Shown here piece by piece: positions 5,732 to 6,581 of a stretch of DNA of 6,581 nt. The DNA comes from Acidothermales bacterium (lineage in GTDB: Bacteria; Actinomycetota; Actinomycetes; Streptosporangiales; WHST01), in contig JAFMQP010000232.1 in assembly GCA_017354575.1 (NCBI GenBank), forward strand, positions 1-6,581. The letters are read 5' to 3'. Made by a program: the position numbers and the translations under genes. Positions within the stretch are counted from its first letter, which is position 1, and each line of letters opens with the position of its first letter. The notes beneath the pieces are model-generated. The model was given only the letters and a program-made list of their open reading frames with translations, had not been told where the DNA came from and ran no database searches.

Positions 5732-6562
5732 ATGACACAGGTACCCAACGTCCGGCTCGCGGACGGACACGACATGCCCCAGGTCGGTTTCGGCGTCTAC
5801 AAGGTGCCGCAGGACGAGACGGTGGCGGCGGTGCGGACGGCGCTCGACGCGGGTTACCGCGGCGTCGACACCGCGGTGCTCTACCGCAACGAGGCCGAGG
5901 TCGGCCGTGCCGTGGCGGAGTCGGGGCTGCCGCGCGAGGAGCTGTTCGTCACGACGAAGCTGTGGAACGACCGGCACGGCTACGACAGCGCGCTCGCGGC
6001 GTTCGACGAGAGCCTCGGCCGGCTGGGCATGGACTACGTCGACCTGTACATGATCCACTGGCCGGTGGCGTCGCTCGACAGGTACGTCGAGACGTGGCGG
6101 GCGCTGCTGCGGCTGCGCGACGAGGGCCGGGCGCGGTCGGTCGGCGTCGCGAACTTCACCGAGGGCTACCTGCAGCGGCTGATCGACGAGACCGGAGTGA
6201 CCCCGGTGGTGAACCAGGTCGAGCTGCATCCGTACCTCAACCAGCCCGAGCTGCGCGCGTACCACGAACGGCACGGCATCGTCACCGAGGCGTGGGCACC
6301 GCTCGCCCGCGGCGGGAAGCTGCTCGCCGACCCGGTGGTCACCGGCATCGCCGAGCGGCACGGGCGGATGCCGGCGCAGGTGGTGCTGCGCTGGCACCTC
6401 CAGCACGGCGACGTCGTGATCCCGAAGTCGGTGACGCCGGAACGTATCCGCGCCAACATCGAGCTGTTCGACTTCGCGCTCGACGACGACGAGATGGCCG
6501 CGCTGGACGGGCTCGACGTGGGCGAACGCACCGGCAACCACCCGGACAACGTCGGCCCCTGA
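5732..6562 (+). CDS. Aldo/keto reductase, 2,5-diketo-D-gluconate reductase type (AKR5-like)
   Basis: A complete 276-residue NADPH-dependent oxidoreductase with the aldo/keto reductase barrel, a typical length for the bacterial DkgA/DkgB-like group. The enzymes reduce aldehydes and ketones to alcohols in the cytoplasm, often with broad substrate range. The catalytic tetrad is intact: Asp46 and Tyr51 in GVDTAVLYRNE (44-54), Lys76 in TTKLWN (74-79) and His109 in DLYMIHWPV (104-112). Further landmarks are SVGVANF (136-142), VVNQVELHPYLNQ (159-171), and the cofactor-binding IPKSVTPERIRAN (230-242), whose Lys and Arg suit NADPH. ATG 5732 has GAGAAG 8 bases upstream and gives the standard N-terminus (VRLADGHDMPQVGFG). 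The gene diverges from the TetR operon across 98 bases and may be under the same repressor. Whether it takes part in the hydantoinase pathway or is a general detoxifying enzyme cannot be told; the family is widespread. Confidence 0.95.
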   Translation: MTQVPNVRLADGHDMPQVGFGVYKVPQDETVAAVRTALDAGYRGVDTAVLYRNEAEVGRAVAESGLPREELFVTTKLWNDRHGYDSALAAFDESLGRLGMDYVDLYMIHWPVASLDRYVETWRALLRLRDEGRARSVGVANFTEGYLQRLIDETGVTPVVNQVELHPYLNQPELRAYHERHGIVTEAWAPLARGGKLLADPVVTGIAERHGRMPAQVVLRWHLQHGDVVIPKSVTPERIRANIELFDFALDDDEMAALDGLDVGERTGNHPDNVGP

Positions 6563-6581
6563 CGACGAGACGTGTCAGAAC

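Noticed and set aside
4107..5735. Open frame of 542 codons on the plus strand running opposite hyuA and the TetR gene
   Set aside because: It spans two well-supported genes and their intergenic gap on the other strand, has low-complexity composition and no domain signature.
5634..5738. Upstream ATG at 5738 as start of the TetR protein
   Set aside because: It would add 35 residues foreign to the family, overlap the divergent reductase start, and place the inverted repeat in coding sequence. GTG 5633 has a strong GAGGAGG site and gives a normal length.
5336..6541. Open frame of 401 codons on the minus strand opposite the reductase
   Set aside because: It is a shadow of the aldo/keto reductase, whose catalytic tetrad and cofactor motif are intact, and it also crosses the TetR gene in the wrong frame.
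6563..6581. Possible TGA stop of a convergent minus-strand gene (TCA at 6575-6577)
   Set aside because: Only 19 bases remain after the reductase stop, too few to tell a gene end from chance.

Overview
The window is 6,581 bases of very GC-rich DNA with strong G/C bias at third codon positions, frequent GTG starts and short intergenic gaps. This points to a chromosomal stretch of a high-GC actinomycete; the genus cannot be read from the sequence. I see no mobile elements, tRNA or rRNA genes, or CRISPR arrays.

Four genes lie on the minus strand and one diverges on the plus strand. In transcription order the minus-strand set is a TetR/AcrR-type repressor (5633 to 5061), a hydantoinase A/5-oxoprolinase-type ATP-binding subunit (5018 to 2910), its hydantoinase B partner (2913 to 1024), and a class III (CaiB/BaiF) CoA-transferase (847 leftwards, cut by the window edge). 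The A and B genes overlap by four bases (GTGA) and follow the regulator after 42 bases, so those three look like one operon. The CoA-transferase follows after 176 bases and may have its own leaderless promoter. On the plus strand an aldo/keto reductase of the 2,5-diketo-D-gluconate reductase type runs from 5732 to 6562. The 98-base divergent region contains a perfect 7+6+7 inverted repeat, a good candidate for the TetR-family operator.

Taken together this looks like a small regulated catabolic cluster. An ATP-dependent hydantoinase/oxoprolinase-type enzyme would act on a lactam, cyclic imide or carbonyl substrate, the CoA-transferase would activate the resulting acid, and the aldo/keto reductase may handle a related carbonyl. 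The substrate cannot be read from the sequence.

The most unusual structural signal is three perfect tandem copies of an 11-base unit exactly at the hyuA/hyuB junction (2910-2942). The copies supply the hyuA stop, the hyuB ribosome-binding site and the hyuB GTG start. Loss of one copy would fuse the two subunits in frame.
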